Part shown: in pieces, positions 7,871-18,371 of the stretch
How the letters are laid out: the number at the start of each line of letters is the position of its first letter
Position numbering within the stretch: position 1 is the stretch's first letter
NCBI GenBank assembly: GCA_016721435.1
Contig: JADKIC010000002.1
Location: forward strand, 202,905 to 266,904
Length of the DNA: 64,000 nucleotides
Reading direction: 5' to 3'
Source of the DNA: Bacteroidota bacterium
GTDB taxonomy: Bacteria; Bacteroidota; Bacteroidia; AKYH767-A; OLB10
Notes under the pieces: generated by a model
What the model was told of the DNA's origin: nothing
The model's input: the letters and a program-made list of their open reading frames with translations, nothing else
Databases searched by the model: none
Position numbers and translations under genes: made by a program

Positions 7871-9167
7871 ATGTTGAAACACTTCCGACAAGAAGTACTG
7901 TTTGTACTGATGTCGTTTCTATTCCTGCTATCTTCCTGTACCGAACCTGATCTGATCGGGCTTGACCTTCAGCCATTGTCGCAACAACCGGGTTTGAAAG
8001 TGGATACCCTTACCCTCGAAACATTTACAGTGCCCGAAGATTCACTGATCGTCTGGAGTCCGCTGAAAAACCTGATCGAGTTGCCCACCTTGTTCATCGG
8101 AAGTTATGATGATCCTTATCTCGGAAAAACTCAAGCCGGCTTCGTCTCTCAAATTCGTCTGGGCAATACCATTACCAGCTCCACTTTTGCCGGAGTCACC
8201 ACGCCCGACTCTGTGGTATTGAGTTTTTTATACAAAGGAATAGAAGGCGATTCTACAGTGAATCATCATATCAGTGTATATGAACTGGATGAAGTATTAC
8301 TTGCGGATAGTACGTATTACAGCAGCAGAACGTATAGCCGAACCGGTTTCCTGGGTCATGTTGATTTGATTCCGGAGATCAGGGATAGTGTGTTGGTGGG
8401 AGGAACTAATGCCGCTCCGCAGTTGAGAATTCCGCTGGATACGGCCTTGGGTGGAAGATTCATGCGTGAGTATATTTCCAATCCCGGTATATTTGCAAGT
8501 AATACCGCGTTTATTGATTTCTTTAATGGGGTCTTACTCGTAGATAGTGCAGATGGAGTGGGGAGTATTGTTTCATTACCCTCTACATCAGGTGTGCATC
8601 GCCTCACACTCTATTTTTCCGGTACTAAGAGTTATGAATTTCTGATCGATGTGAATGCGGTGCGGTTGAGTTATTTTACCCACCAATATTTGCCTTCTGT
8701 TTATGATAATATTCCCGATAATCAATTAGTGGTTGCTTCGATGGCCGGTTTGAAAGATAGTCTGGTCATTAAAAAATCTGACTTCTCTTTACGATGATGG
8801 ACCTGTATCCGTCAGCTCAGCCCGATTAATAATCAAATTGCAGGACGGAACTACGACTTCAAATTTTCTTCCGCACAATAACTTACTGATTTTCGGAAGT
8901 GATTCAACAGGAAAAAATATTACAACAGCCGATGCCACGGAAACTTCCGCCTATTACGGAGGGACATTTGATGATACAAAAGACGAGTATATTTTTAATG
9001 TCGCCCGTTATGTGCAACAAACCCTGAAGAAAGTCGTAGAAAACGGCGGCAAAGATTATGGCCTTTTTCTCGTAGCGGGAGGAAGTACTTCTAATGCTAA
9101 AAGAACCGTCCTGCAAGGTCAGGATGCAATAAAATTAATAGTTACAACTACTAAAATCAACCCCTGA
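7871..9167 (+). CDS. DUF4270-family lipoprotein (one frameshift)
   Basis: About 430 residues after repair. A lipoprotein signal (FLFLLSSC) is followed by the TEPDLIGLDLQP start typical of DUF4270, a family of Bacteroidota surface lipoproteins of unknown role. The frame changes at about 8783-8790, where SDFS should pass into LYDDGPVS. Coding continues without a stop to 9167 and ends in TTTKINP. The next gene, glmS, starts four bases later. The sequence TACCTTCG just before the ATG could be a variant -7 element. Function unknown. Confidence 0.75.
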
Positions 9168-9170
9168 TCC

Positions 9171-11006
9171 ATGTGTGGAATCGTTGCATATATCGGAAAG
9201 CAGGAGGCTTATCCGATCATCATTAAAGGTCTTCAGCGCCTCGAATACAGAGGTTATGATAGTGCCGGAGTTGCGCTGTTGAACGGAACGCTGAATGTAT
9301 ATAAAAAGGCAGGCAAGGTAAGCGAACTGGCAGAATTTGTTAAAGGAAAAAATACTGCAGGTCATGTAGGAATGGGGCATACCCGTTGGGCAACGCATGG
9401 AGAACCGAATGATCGGAACGCACATCCTCATTTTTCTCAATCGAAGGACTTTGCCATTATCCATAATGGTATCATTGAGAATTACGCATCAATCAAAGCC
9501 GAGTTGATGAAAGAGGGTCACGTTTTTCAAAGTGATACGGATACTGAAGTGTTGATTCATCTGATAGAAGAGATTTATTCAAAAGCCAATGTACCGCTGG
9601 AAGAAGCCGTGCGACTCGCATTGGGTGAAGTGGTGGGTGCCTATGCTATCGTTGTTTTATCGAAGAATGATCCGCAGAAATTAATTGCAGCAAGAAAAGG
9701 ATCTCCCATTGTTGTTGGAATCGGTAAAGATGAATTTTTTGTCGCCTCCGATGCCACACCGATCGTGGAATATACAAAGAATGTGGCTTACCTGAACGAT
9801 GGAGAAGTCGCAGTAATTAATAACGGGGAACTAACGGTAAAGACTATAGGCAATGAAGTGAAAGTGCCCTATGTACAGGAACTCGAGTTAAAGTTAGAGG
9901 CATTAGAGAAGGGCGGCTATGAACACTTCATGCTGAAAGAGATTTATGAGCAACCCCGTTCGATCGCCGATAGTATGCGCGGTCGTTTTGACAGCAGGGC
10001 AGGACGAATCAAATTAGGTGGATTAAGAGAGTTTGAAGCGAGAATTATTAATGCGAAACGCATCATGATTGTCGCATGTGGAACGTCTTGGCATGCCGGT
10101 CTGGTGGCGGAATACCTCATTGAAGACCTCGCCCGGATTCCGGTGGAAGTGGAGTACGCCTCTGAATTCAGATACCGCAACCCGGTTATTTACGAAGATG
10201 ATGTGGTGATTGCAATTTCTCAAAGCGGAGAGACCGCCGACACCCTCGCCGCAGTGGAGCTGGCAAAATCAAAAGGCGCTACCATTTTTGGTGTCTGTAA
10301 TGTGGTAGGATCAAGTATTCCACGAGCAACTCACGCCGGATCTTATACGCATGCCGGTCCTGAAATTGGAGTAGCGTCTACAAAAGCTTTTACTGCTCAG
10401 GTGACTGTACTCACCCTGCTCGCCTTACAAATTGCACATAAGAAAGGTACAATATCGGAATCCCGATTTCGTGAAATATTGAATGAGCTGGAAAGTATTC
10501 CGCAAAAAGTGGAGAAAGCACTCAAGTCAAATGATGAAGTGAAACTGATTGCAGAACGCTATAAGAACGCAAGGAATTTTCTCTATCTGGGAAGGGGTTA
10601 CGGCTTCCCGGTAGCGTTAGAAGGTGCGTTGAAATTGAAGGAGATCTCCTATATTCATGCGGAAGGTTATCCGGCGGCTGAAATGAAACATGGACCCATA
10701 GCCTTGATTGATGATGAGATGCCGGTAGTGGTAATTGCTACCAAGCATGGCAGCTATGAGAAAGTGGTAAGTAATATTCAGGAAGTAAAGGCAAGGAAAG
10801 GTAAAATCATCGCAATTGTGACGGAGGGAGATACGGCTGTGAAGGAAATGGCGGATTATGTAATTGAAATTCCCGAAACGGATGAGATTTTGGTACCATT
10901 GGTTAGTGTAATTCCTCTACAATTGTTGGCCTATCATATTGCAGTAATGCGTGGTTGTAATGTAGATCAGCCTAGGAATTTAGCCAAAAGCGTAACAGTA
11001 GAATAA
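9171..11006 (+). CDS. glmS: glutamine-fructose-6-phosphate aminotransferase (isomerizing)
   Basis: 611 residues, the normal length. Cys2 of MCGIVAYIG is the glutaminase nucleophile, released by removal of Met1. HTRWATHG and the LEYRGYDSAG stretch complete the GATase domain (about 1-230). Two SIS domains follow with CGTSWHAG, SQSGETADT and the conserved C-terminal LAKSVTVE. The enzyme makes glucosamine-6-phosphate for peptidoglycan and lipid A. It follows the DUF4270 gene by four bases, so they are likely co-transcribed. No glmS ribozyme was seen, as expected outside Firmicutes. Confidence 0.97.
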   Translation: MCGIVAYIGKQEAYPIIIKGLQRLEYRGYDSAGVALLNGTLNVYKKAGKVSELAEFVKGKNTAGHVGMGHTRWATHGEPNDRNAHPHFSQSKDFAIIHNGIIENYASIKAELMKEGHVFQSDTDTEVLIHLIEEIYSKANVPLEEAVRLALGEVVGAYAIVVLSKNDPQKLIAARKGSPIVVGIGKDEFFVASDATPIVEYTKNVAYLNDGEVAVINNGELTVKTIGNEVKVPYVQELELKLEALEKGGYEHFMLKEIYEQPRSIADSMRGRFDSRAGRIKLGGLREFEARIINAKRIMIVACGTSWHAGLVAEYLIEDLARIPVEVEYASEFRYRNPVIYEDDVVIAISQSGETADTLAAVELAKSKGATIFGVCNVVGSSIPRATHAGSYTHAGPEIGVASTKAFTAQVTVLTLLALQIAHKKGTISESRFREILNELESIPQKVEKALKSNDEVKLIAERYKNARNFLYLGRGYGFPVALEGALKLKEISYIHAEGYPAAEMKHGPIALIDDEMPVVVIATKHGSYEKVVSNIQEVKARKGKIIAIVTEGDTAVKEMADYVIEIPETDEILVPLVSVIPLQLLAYHIAVMRGCNVDQPRNLAKSVTVE

Positions 11007-11040
11007 AAAGATACCTCATTGGTATTTTACTTCAATAAGT

Positions 11041-11701
11041 ATGAAAAAAAGAATTATTGCCTATTCCTCTGATCACGATTCACTGGGGAATTCTTTTCGA
11101 ATGAAGCGGTTTAAGTTTTTGGCGGACAAGCTCGCGAAATTTCCTAAACCTGTAAATATTCTGGATGTAGGAGGAACCCTAAAGTATTGGGAAGCCAGAG
11201 GATTTCAGAATAATAATGATTTTATTATTACCATTATTAATCTTGAATCATCCGATTCGCCTTATACTAATATTAAAATATTAAAAGGAGATGCCACCAA
11301 CCTCTCCAATTATAAAGACAAGTCCTTCGATCTGGCTTTCAGTAATTCAGTGATTGAGCATTTGACTGTTTTTGATAAGCAAGTATTGATGGCTAAAGGA
11401 AATGATACGTACAGGTAAATATTATTTTGTACAAACGCCCAATCGCTACTTCCCGATAGAACCACATTTTCTTTTTCCGTTTTTTCAATTTCTTCCGTAC
11501 TCTTTAAAATATTTTATCCTTACTAAAACAAAATTAAGTCGAGGCCGAAAACGCACTCCTCAACGCGCTGAGACTTACATTAAAGAGATTCGTCTCCTTA
11601 CCACTAAAGAAATGTTGAAACTGTTTCCTGGATGTAAAGTGTACAATGAAAAAGTGGCCGGATTGATAAAATCAATAACTGTGCATAATTTGCCGGACTA
11701 A
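11041..11701 (+). CDS. class I SAM-dependent methyltransferase (one frameshift)
   Basis: About 220 residues after repair. Motif I reads ILDVGGT with a following acidic position, and FDLAFSNSVIEHL is the post-motif typical of methyltransferase family 11/23. An extra G near 11399 breaks the frame. Removing it joins LMAKE to MIRTGKYYFVQTPN, which is the expected motif III region of sugar- or lipid-pathway methyltransferases. It lies 35 bases after glmS and converges with the polysaccharide operon, so it may act on the same glycan. The substrate is unknown. Confidence 0.8.
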
Positions 11702-11722
11702 TAACCTGTGCAAGAGTATAAG

Positions 11723-12894
11723 TTATTTTAGTATTTTAGAAAAGCGTTCTCCAATAATATCCGGGTTAAATCGCTTTTCTACACTCTTCAATGCAGAATG
11801 GCTAATGGTTTCGCAAAGTGCGGGATCATTAAGGAGTACATTGATTTTTTCGGAGAGCTGCTGAATATTACCTGCCTGAAAAAGCATTCCGTTTTCATTG
11901 GTAACAACCACTTCGGAATTGGGGGAGAGGTCAGAAGCAATGACCGCTTTGGGAAAACTCATCGCCATCAATAATACGCCACTTTGATAAATGCGTGTGT
12001 AAGGAAGTACAATGACCGTACTTATTGAAAAAAGAAAGTCCCGTTCTTCATCAGTAATAAAACGTATCACCGGAATGACTTTATTTTGGATATTTAATTC
12101 ACTGATGGTTTTTTCATATTGTGCCCAACTCCCTTCTCTCACTCTTCCGGCTACAATTAGTTTGTAGTTTCCTTCAGTAATGGCAATCGCACGAAGTAAG
12201 GTATCTAAGCCTTTCGCATTTTTTATCTGACCAAAAAACAAGACTATTTTAACGCCTCTTTTTAGATCATCATAAAGTTGTTCATGAATGGCTTGGGCAG
12301 AAACCTTATTATTTTTAATAGCAGCTAAGGTGGAAGGATTCTCCTGATAATTTTTAAATAAGTGGATAAAATTTACATGTGGAATAACAACTGTATTCGC
12401 TGTGGAGGAAGGTCGAATGCTTTTTGAAAGTTGTTGCAGACTAAATTCATTGTGAACTACACGGATGTTGGGTAAGTTGTCAATGACCATTTTCCTCACA
12501 AAGGGAACGGATATTGTATCCAGGCTTTCAATATCATGAACAATTGCACATATTTTGAATCCGAGTAATTTTGCCAATGAAAATGTAACTAAATCAAATA
12601 CCCCTGCCGGAAAACATGGAGTATCAGCCACTCTGTTTTTTCCTTTCTGCAAGAAACTAAACTGCGTATGAATCCTGAAATAGTTCCCGCAACAGATTGC
12701 AACTTCGAAGTATTATGATTGTGAAATGCTTGGATAACTTTAATGGGTACACCGTTATCTTTGAAATTGGAATACAAACGAACATTTAATCCGTTTTTGG
12801 CAATTCCTTCCAGCAATAATAAATCATAATGATCCATGCCTGCTTTCTTACCAACAGGATCGATGAGGGCAACACGGTTCACTCTTTGTTCCAA
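11723..12894 (-). CDS. family 4-like glycosyltransferase (one frameshift)
   Basis: About 385 residues after repair. The C-terminal domain is a GT-B donor-binding region: VLFFGQIKNAKGLDTLLRA, KLIVAGRVREG, then PYTRIYQSGVLLMAMSFPKAV and a late SEVV/NGMLF loop, as in retaining GT4 enzymes. The N-terminal frame (start 12894) reads GKKAGMDHYDLLLLEGIAKNG and breaks at about 12605, where ILHVF should join PAGVFDLVTF. It is the last gene of the minus-strand polysaccharide operon. It probably adds one sugar of the repeat unit. Donor and acceptor cannot be read from sequence. Confidence 0.82.
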
Positions 12895-12979
12895 AATTTA
12901 CTTTACACTAATTTGAATTTCCGAAATCTATTAATTGAGGATTCAGTTTATTTGCTATTAAGCTTAAAATAATTGACCA

Positions 12980-14130
12980 TCATTTTCCATCCTTCAGTTT
13001 CCTTTCCAACGTATTCAATTTTCCAATTTTTGATTCGCCTTTTCTATCCTTTACATCAAAGTAAGGATCCCAAAAATCAGTATCACATTGGTAGCCATAC
13101 ATCGCCCAGGGCCATTTGTTTTCCTCAAAAGGTCGATAACATCCTTTAGCCAGATATTTGCGCCATCCGCCCATCTCACGCTTTGAAACTCACCTACGAA
13201 AATAAGGTTTCCTGTGGTGGCTTCGAATTTCTTAAGATCCTCAAATTTCTTTCTCATCAGTTCTTTATTCCAAAACACTTTATCTACAAAACCGGGATAC
13301 TTAAAACCTCTGGGTCGCTTTTTAATTCCCTGATGAGAGAAAGGATCCGGCAGATACATATGCGCTCCATAAATTAGTTTATCATCCTTAATGTCATACC
13401 CTTCAAAATTCTTGTAATTGGTAGGCTTGCCCCATGGGCCGGGTGTGAGAAGAAAATAGCGACGGTTATCATATTTTCTGATCGTAGTTAATGCTCTCTT
13501 AAAAAAATCTTCAATCTTTTCAGGGCTCTTCATTTTACCACCCGATTCGATGGCCGGCTCCCCAATTACTTCATACGCTGCAAGCTCATCTCCTCTGTTT
13601 TGATACCTTCTGGCAATGATATCCACCATATTGATTGCACTGTCTAAATTCCCTTTGTTATTCCAGAAATCAGGATGTTTATCATCCACAGATGATTTAG
13701 GATCCAGAATCAGGTTGTTAAAGGCAATCATACACGTAATTCCATTGGCTTTAGCAACATCAAGCATACTATCTGCCCAGATGAGTTCCCTGAAAAATGC
13801 TTGCGTGGGATCCATCTTTTCACGCATGGCTCTTTTGTTACCTTTAATGAAAATGCGTACCAGATTTACATTTATAGATTTCAAATACACCAAATCGGCA
13901 GGTACTGTTTTCTTGGATTCAACCGAAACACCTCTCCAGGGCCAGTTGACGGGTAAATTTTTATTTTGAGGATTCGACTCTTTGTCTCTCCCGGGTTGGT
14001 TTTGGGCAAGTACTTCCTCACCGCTTCCGGTGGCTTTCGTATCTTCCCGATTCGTCTTTTTTGCTTCCTGACTGCAGGAATTTTGGAGGTTCAGCAAACA
14101 AAGGCTGAGGATAAGAATTAATTTAATCAT
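12980..14130 (-). CDS. GH5-like glycoside hydrolase lipoprotein (one frameshift)
   Basis: About 380 residues after repair. The ATG at 14130 is preferred over an upstream ATG because it begins directly with a lipoprotein signal (LCLLNLQNSC). The mature part has a Ser/Thr/Asn-rich spacer, then a TIM-barrel cellulase-like fold: WRGVSVESK, VNLVRIFI, AAYEVIGEPAIE (the N/G-E-P acid/base region) and NLIFVGEFQSVRW (the nucleophile-bearing GEF). A frameshift near 13125 must be corrected to continue into FEENKWPWAMYGYQCD, giving a C-terminus at 12980. Standing within an export operon, it may trim or release the polymer outside the cell. The exact substrate is unknown. Confidence 0.75.
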
Positions 14131-14273
14131 GGCTGAATGGTTTAAAATAGATTGCCGTACATTCAATAGCAGGCTCCGTAAAGTTAGTAATTTATTTCTT
14201 TGAAAACGATGAGCCAATAGTAAACGGGGACCAATGACCGGAAATCGCCTTCTAGTATGCTGAAAAATGTACT

Positions 14274-15557
14274 TTATTCGCCAGTTTGTACCAACGTATC
14301 ATTTCGATAGGGGTACACGTAAAATCGGTAATAATACAACACACCCATAAAGAAAGCAGGTGTACCGATAAATTTAATATTGTTAGCGGCACTTTGCATA
14401 TCAAGGAAAATGAATAGTAAAGTGTAGATACAGGTCAATACGAACACGTCATTTATTTTTTTCATTTGCAACATCCATAGAAAACAGGCAATGTATGGAA
14501 TATAGTAAAATATGGTTCCAATAATTCCAAATACATATAAGTTACCCAGTAGACCAATGTCGGCAGGATAGAAATAGCGATGAAATTGCAAATATCCACC
14601 ATTCCACTGTGAACTTAAGAATCCATTTCCTAGCCATGGATTTTCACTAATACCTTTCAAGGCTACTTCAGCTTCGTAGTAGCGGATATTGGTAGAGTAT
14701 TCAGTAGTTTGTTCTCCTGTAAATATGGTAAAAGCGTTACCAAACAATTCCGCATAGTGATCAACAAAGTCAGGAGTGAACAATTGGAGTAAAACAACCA
14801 CTAATCCGATAAGAAATACTCCAATAATAGAGTACAATAATATTTTCGTCGCTTTGAGATGAACAAAGTAGAAGAGCATAAGCACGATAAGAACAATGGC
14901 AATTTGTGATCGGTCTTGCCCGTAAACCAGAAAGAAGCCCAGTGAAAGCACTAAGGTGATGAGATGACGGGTCTTGTTATCTTTCAAAAAGGATATGGCA
15001 CCATAAATCAAAAGTCCCGCTGTTGCTCCATTAGGAAACTCATATATCCATCCTTTGTACCCCGTGAGTTTCACGAATTCCGTACCCGAAAATAGGGCAG
15101 GGTTTACGAAAATGTAAAAAAAGTACATGATGAAGAGAGTTATAAACATGGAGTAAAGGAAATAGTTTTCCATTTTTTCCATACTTAACCATTGCCTCTT
15201 AAGAGAAACAACAACAAGTACAGCACCTAAAATATAATAATGATAGCGTTGCGAAAGCAAACCATATAGATAAGGTTGATTAAATACAGAATGTGCCTGC
15301 GCTGCATTTATCAGCGGATAAACCAGTAGTGGTAATAGGATAAGGAATAGGCGGCTTAGCCGTCCGTTTATGAGCTGTTTTGTGGTTTCGTGCAGGAAGA
15401 CCGCAACAAGAAAAAGTAAAAAGAAAAGAGAGAGAATTTCGTTCACTTCTCCCACAGGAATTCTGGAAATAATCCTGAAGCAAACCATAAAATACAGGAA
15501 AGAAAAAAATACAAGTAGTATTTTTTTTGTCAGATGTATTAATTTCCCGGTAACCAT
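14274..15557 (-). CDS. O-antigen ligase/Wzy-polymerase-like membrane protein
   Basis: 427 residues with about eleven hydrophobic helices. The large periplasmic loop before the last helices holds ISENPWLGNGFLSSQW, the NPxLGxG-type signature of the Wzy/WaaL (O-antigen ligase) family. Such proteins polymerise or transfer lipid-linked glycans on the outer face of the inner membrane. A flippase upstream and sulfotransferases between them fit a Wzx/Wzy pathway. The start is 10 bases after the stop of the upstream sulfotransferase gene. Whether it acts as polymerase or ligase cannot be told. Confidence 0.8.
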   Translation of the reverse strand: MVTGKLIHLTKKILLVFFSFLYFMVCFRIISRIPVGEVNEILSLFFLLFLVAVFLHETTKQLINGRLSRLFLILLPLLVYPLINAAQAHSVFNQPYLYGLLSQRYHYYILGAVLVVVSLKRQWLSMEKMENYFLYSMFITLFIMYFFYIFVNPALFSGTEFVKLTGYKGWIYEFPNGATAGLLIYGAISFLKDNKTRHLITLVLSLGFFLVYGQDRSQIAIVLIVLMLFYFVHLKATKILLYSIIGVFLIGLVVVLLQLFTPDFVDHYAELFGNAFTIFTGEQTTEYSTNIRYYEAEVALKGISENPWLGNGFLSSQWNGGYLQFHRYFYPADIGLLGNLYVFGIIGTIFYYIPYIACFLWMLQMKKINDVFVLTCIYTLLFIFLDMQSAANNIKFIGTPAFFMGVLYYYRFYVYPYRNDTLVQTGE

Positions 15558-15567
15558 TTGCTCGAAA

Positions 15568-16446
15568 TTATTTGCACCAATGTTGTAGGGATTTACCGGT
15601 GATCTTTTCCAGTTCCGGTATTTCAGGCTTGTACAATGCTTTAAGTACTTCTTTTGCTTGCAGCGATAATACCGGCAGGTGCTTTTTGGAAAACAACTTT
15701 GATTTTATATTTCCTCTCGTTTTTTCATCCAGGAAATAGGCCAGAAATTTTCTGAATTGCTCCTGCTTATACAGCCATCTCACTAATGGTGATTTCGCAG
15801 CAGTGGTCACATTTCTTTGCTCAAGCCCATGACCTGAAACCTCATGTTCTATTTCAAGAAATGCAGAAAGTCTTTTCAACTCTTCCTCCGGACGCGAGAC
15901 AAGATCATCATGGATGAAAATTAAAACCTGATCTTTCGGAAAGACATTTAAGTATCTTTTTATTTGCTCCGTATATTGACTAAGCAGAATATATTGCTGG
16001 TAGTACAGTTTTAAGGAATCGTTTTTTTCTCCTTCTAAAACAATTTTATCAAAAGATTCTTTAACGAGATGCAGACTATAATCCATCAGGTAATGTGAGA
16101 ATGCCCGATGGACCGGGTCGCGAAGTGAAATTATAATTTTTGCTTTCGGATTAAATTGATATATTTTTTCAGCTACTCCCGGATAGAACAAATAGGAAAC
16201 ACTACACTCTCCGGATATTTTATTACCTTTTTTTGGTTGGAAAAGCTGAAGATACTCTTCGAGTGTTTTCGGATTTTTCTTTTTATAATATAAGCCTTGA
16301 GCTGCAATTTGATCACCTGAAAAATAATTGGGCTCTTTATCGCTACTCATACATACCTGGGGATGGCCGGCCAGATAGGCATACAATGCCGTGGTGCCCG
16401 CTTTAGGCGAACCGATAATAAAGAAATCAGGGCTCATTCGCATCAT
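15568..16446 (-). CDS. sulfotransferase, paralogue 4
   Basis: 292 residues. PAPS-dependent sulfotransferase fold: 5'-phosphosulfate-binding loop GSPKAGTTALYAYL near residue 13, DKEPNYF, and the 3'-phosphate motif SLRDPVHRAFSHYLMDYS. A late region with many Lys ends at HWCK. The P-loop resembles the heparan/N-deacetylase-type and bacterial polysaccharide sulfotransferases. No transmembrane anchor was seen, so transfer would occur in the cytoplasm on a precursor before export. It is the fourth of four consecutive sulfotransferase genes. The residue it sulfates is unknown. Confidence 0.88.
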   Translation of the reverse strand: MMRMSPDFFIIGSPKAGTTALYAYLAGHPQVCMSSDKEPNYFSGDQIAAQGLYYKKKNPKTLEEYLQLFQPKKGNKISGECSVSYLFYPGVAEKIYQFNPKAKIIISLRDPVHRAFSHYLMDYSLHLVKESFDKIVLEGEKNDSLKLYYQQYILLSQYTEQIKRYLNVFPKDQVLIFIHDDLVSRPEEELKRLSAFLEIEHEVSGHGLEQRNVTTAAKSPLVRWLYKQEQFRKFLAYFLDEKTRGNIKSKLFSKKHLPVLSLQAKEVLKALYKPEIPELEKITGKSLQHWCK

Positions 16447-16458
16447 CAGGCAATAAAT

Positions 16459-17427
16459 CTACGCTTTTAACCAATGGGATAGGTCGCGGTTCAATTCCTT
16501 ACCCAAGGCTTCGACTTCTGTTTTGAAAAGATCATTAAGCCATTTACGGTCTTCCACACTCATTTTTTCAGGTCCTTCGCTCTTGAAGAAGAGGGACTTT
16601 ACGGAGTTCTGCATGGATTTAGGAAGGGCTCTGAAAACTTTTCTTTTTAAACCGGTTTGTGTTAACAGGTGTAAAAATTTAACATTTTTCGGAACCTTTG
16701 CTTCATTGTGTTTTTCTCCAAAGTTGATGTTTATCTCAGGATCCAGGTCAAGAAAATCGAAAACATCTCTGACGACCTTAGGAGTATTTGCTTTAAGGTC
16801 ATCAAAAACCAGAATTTTCAATTGCTCCGGTGAAAAGAGTTCTTTGTATCTTTTAATCTGATTGGAGTACATGCCTAATTCTATGTACAGATGAGATTTA
16901 CCCCAGCCCTTTTGCGGTTTTGCCATATCCGCTTCCAGTTCTTTCCGGAAAGGAAGGATCGCTCTTCCGTCACGTATATTGGCTAAATAATGAGAGTAGG
17001 CTCTGTCGGCAGGATTCCGGAGGATGGCGATGAGTTTTACCCCCGGTAATGTTGATTTAATATTTTTTGCAGCGACTTCACTGTAAAGATAAGAGTTGCT
17101 GATTTCGCCAATACGTTTTTTTCCTGCTGCAAATTTGAACAACAGCTTGTAATCTTCCTCTGACTGAACATATGCTCCCCATTGATCCTCCTTCATGTCA
17201 CCACGGACATATTTATAAACATCAAGATTTTTTGCTTTTTCGTGAATTTTATATTCAGGACTGAATTCTTCCGGATGAATATCTTTGGAGAAGTGATTTG
17301 GTTCCTTAATAGGACTCATGTACACATCTCTATGTTGTTTCAGATAATGGTAGATAGAAGTAGTACCACATTTAGCAGCGCCAATCACCAAAAAGTTAGG
17401 TAGTATATTTGTTTTTATTTCAGCCAT
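16459..17427 (-). CDS. sulfotransferase, paralogue 3
   Basis: 322 residues. The 5'-PSB loop is GAAKCGTTSIYHYLKQH, followed by SPIKEPNHFSKD and the 3'-phosphate motif ILRNPADRAYSHYLAN. This paralogue and the next upstream one (17415-18368) share the insertion after EPN(H/F)FS and the WGxSxLY(I/L)ELGxYxNQ(I/V)KRY stretch, so they are recent relatives. The start overlaps the previous gene's end by 13 bases, indicating translational coupling. It would use PAPS to sulfate the polysaccharide precursor. Acceptor unknown. Confidence 0.88.
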   Translation of the reverse strand: MAEIKTNILPNFLVIGAAKCGTTSIYHYLKQHRDVYMSPIKEPNHFSKDIHPEEFSPEYKIHEKAKNLDVYKYVRGDMKEDQWGAYVQSEEDYKLLFKFAAGKKRIGEISNSYLYSEVAAKNIKSTLPGVKLIAILRNPADRAYSHYLANIRDGRAILPFRKELEADMAKPQKGWGKSHLYIELGMYSNQIKRYKELFSPEQLKILVFDDLKANTPKVVRDVFDFLDLDPEININFGEKHNEAKVPKNVKFLHLLTQTGLKRKVFRALPKSMQNSVKSLFFKSEGPEKMSVEDRKWLNDLFKTEVEALGKELNRDLSHWLKA

Positions 17428-18368
17428 TCGTCAAGATTTCTGTTTATTAATTTGGACAATCGTAATACATCATCCTTCAATAGATTTTTTATTTCTTTCT
17501 TTGTTTCCTCATCTGATTTATTGCTTTCCGGTTTTTTATAGAGGAGGTGTAATATTAATTTTTTCAGTGGAGAATGTTCAAGAAAATTTCTAGCCTTCAC
17601 CCGGATGAAATCCGATTTTAAGAGGTGAGAAATCATTTTGTTTTTCGGAACTGTAGATTCATTTTTAAAATCAGCTTCGTGGGGAATGAAATCATTGCTA
17701 ACGCCGAGAAAATCGAATAGTTTTATCAATGTCGCGGATTTATCCTGATACAAATCCTTTTGAAGAAGTACAAGTATATTGTTTGGAGGAAATGTATCGA
17801 AGTATCTTTTGACCTGATTGTAATATTGACCCAGTTCCAAATAGAGAGAACTGGCTCCCCAACCCTTTGGAGTTGTAGTACGATCCTTTTCCAGTGCGAC
17901 TTTAAAACTATCTTGTGTAAAACCTAATTTAAGATCCATCAGGTAATGAGAATAGGCTCTTCCGGAAGGTTCACGAAGTATGATGATTATTTTCGAATTT
18001 TCGTTAAATTTAAATATTTCCTGAGCAGCAGTTTCAGAATAAAGATAGGAAGGACTGGCTTCACCTTTGACCTGACCGGAACCTGCCTGCGAAAATAGCT
18101 GCAGGTATTGTTCTTTATTCCTGATATAGGCACGATGAATCACCCTCTTCATTCCATCTTTAAAAAACTGATCGATGTTTTCAGCTTTGATCCTGTTCTT
18201 CACACTTTGACGAAGATTTTCTAAAATGATATCAGTGGAAAAAAAATTCGGCTCCTTGATCGGAGACATATAAATATCCGGATGCTGCCGCAGGTAATGG
18301 TAAAGCGCCGTCGTTCCGGACTTCGCAGCGCCAACAATAAAAAAATCCGGTTTATTTGAAGAGGTCAT
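17415..18368 (-). CDS. sulfotransferase, paralogue 2
   Basis: 317 residues. It has GAAKSGTTALYHYLRQH as 5'-PSB loop, SPIKEPNFFSTD, the 3'-phosphate site ILREPSGRAYSHYLMD and GWGASSLYLELGQYYNQVKRY. The last 80 residues are very rich in Lys/Glu, as in the neighbour downstream. Only three bases separate its start from the end of the upstream sulfotransferase gene. Together with its three sister genes it suggests several positions of one repeat unit are sulfated. Confidence 0.88.
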   Translation of the reverse strand: MTSSNKPDFFIVGAAKSGTTALYHYLRQHPDIYMSPIKEPNFFSTDIILENLRQSVKNRIKAENIDQFFKDGMKRVIHRAYIRNKEQYLQLFSQAGSGQVKGEASPSYLYSETAAQEIFKFNENSKIIIILREPSGRAYSHYLMDLKLGFTQDSFKVALEKDRTTTPKGWGASSLYLELGQYYNQVKRYFDTFPPNNILVLLQKDLYQDKSATLIKLFDFLGVSNDFIPHEADFKNESTVPKNKMISHLLKSDFIRVKARNFLEHSPLKKLILHLLYKKPESNKSDEETKKEIKNLLKDDVLRLSKLINRNLDEWLK

Positions 18369-18371
18369 GTG

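Noticed and set aside
9171..9300. glmS ribozyme
   Set aside because: The start is only four bases after the preceding gene and no ribozyme core was visible.
13051..14217. Start of the GH5-like gene at 14217
   Set aside because: The extra 29 residues precede a good lipoprotein signal, so the ATG at 14130 is preferred.
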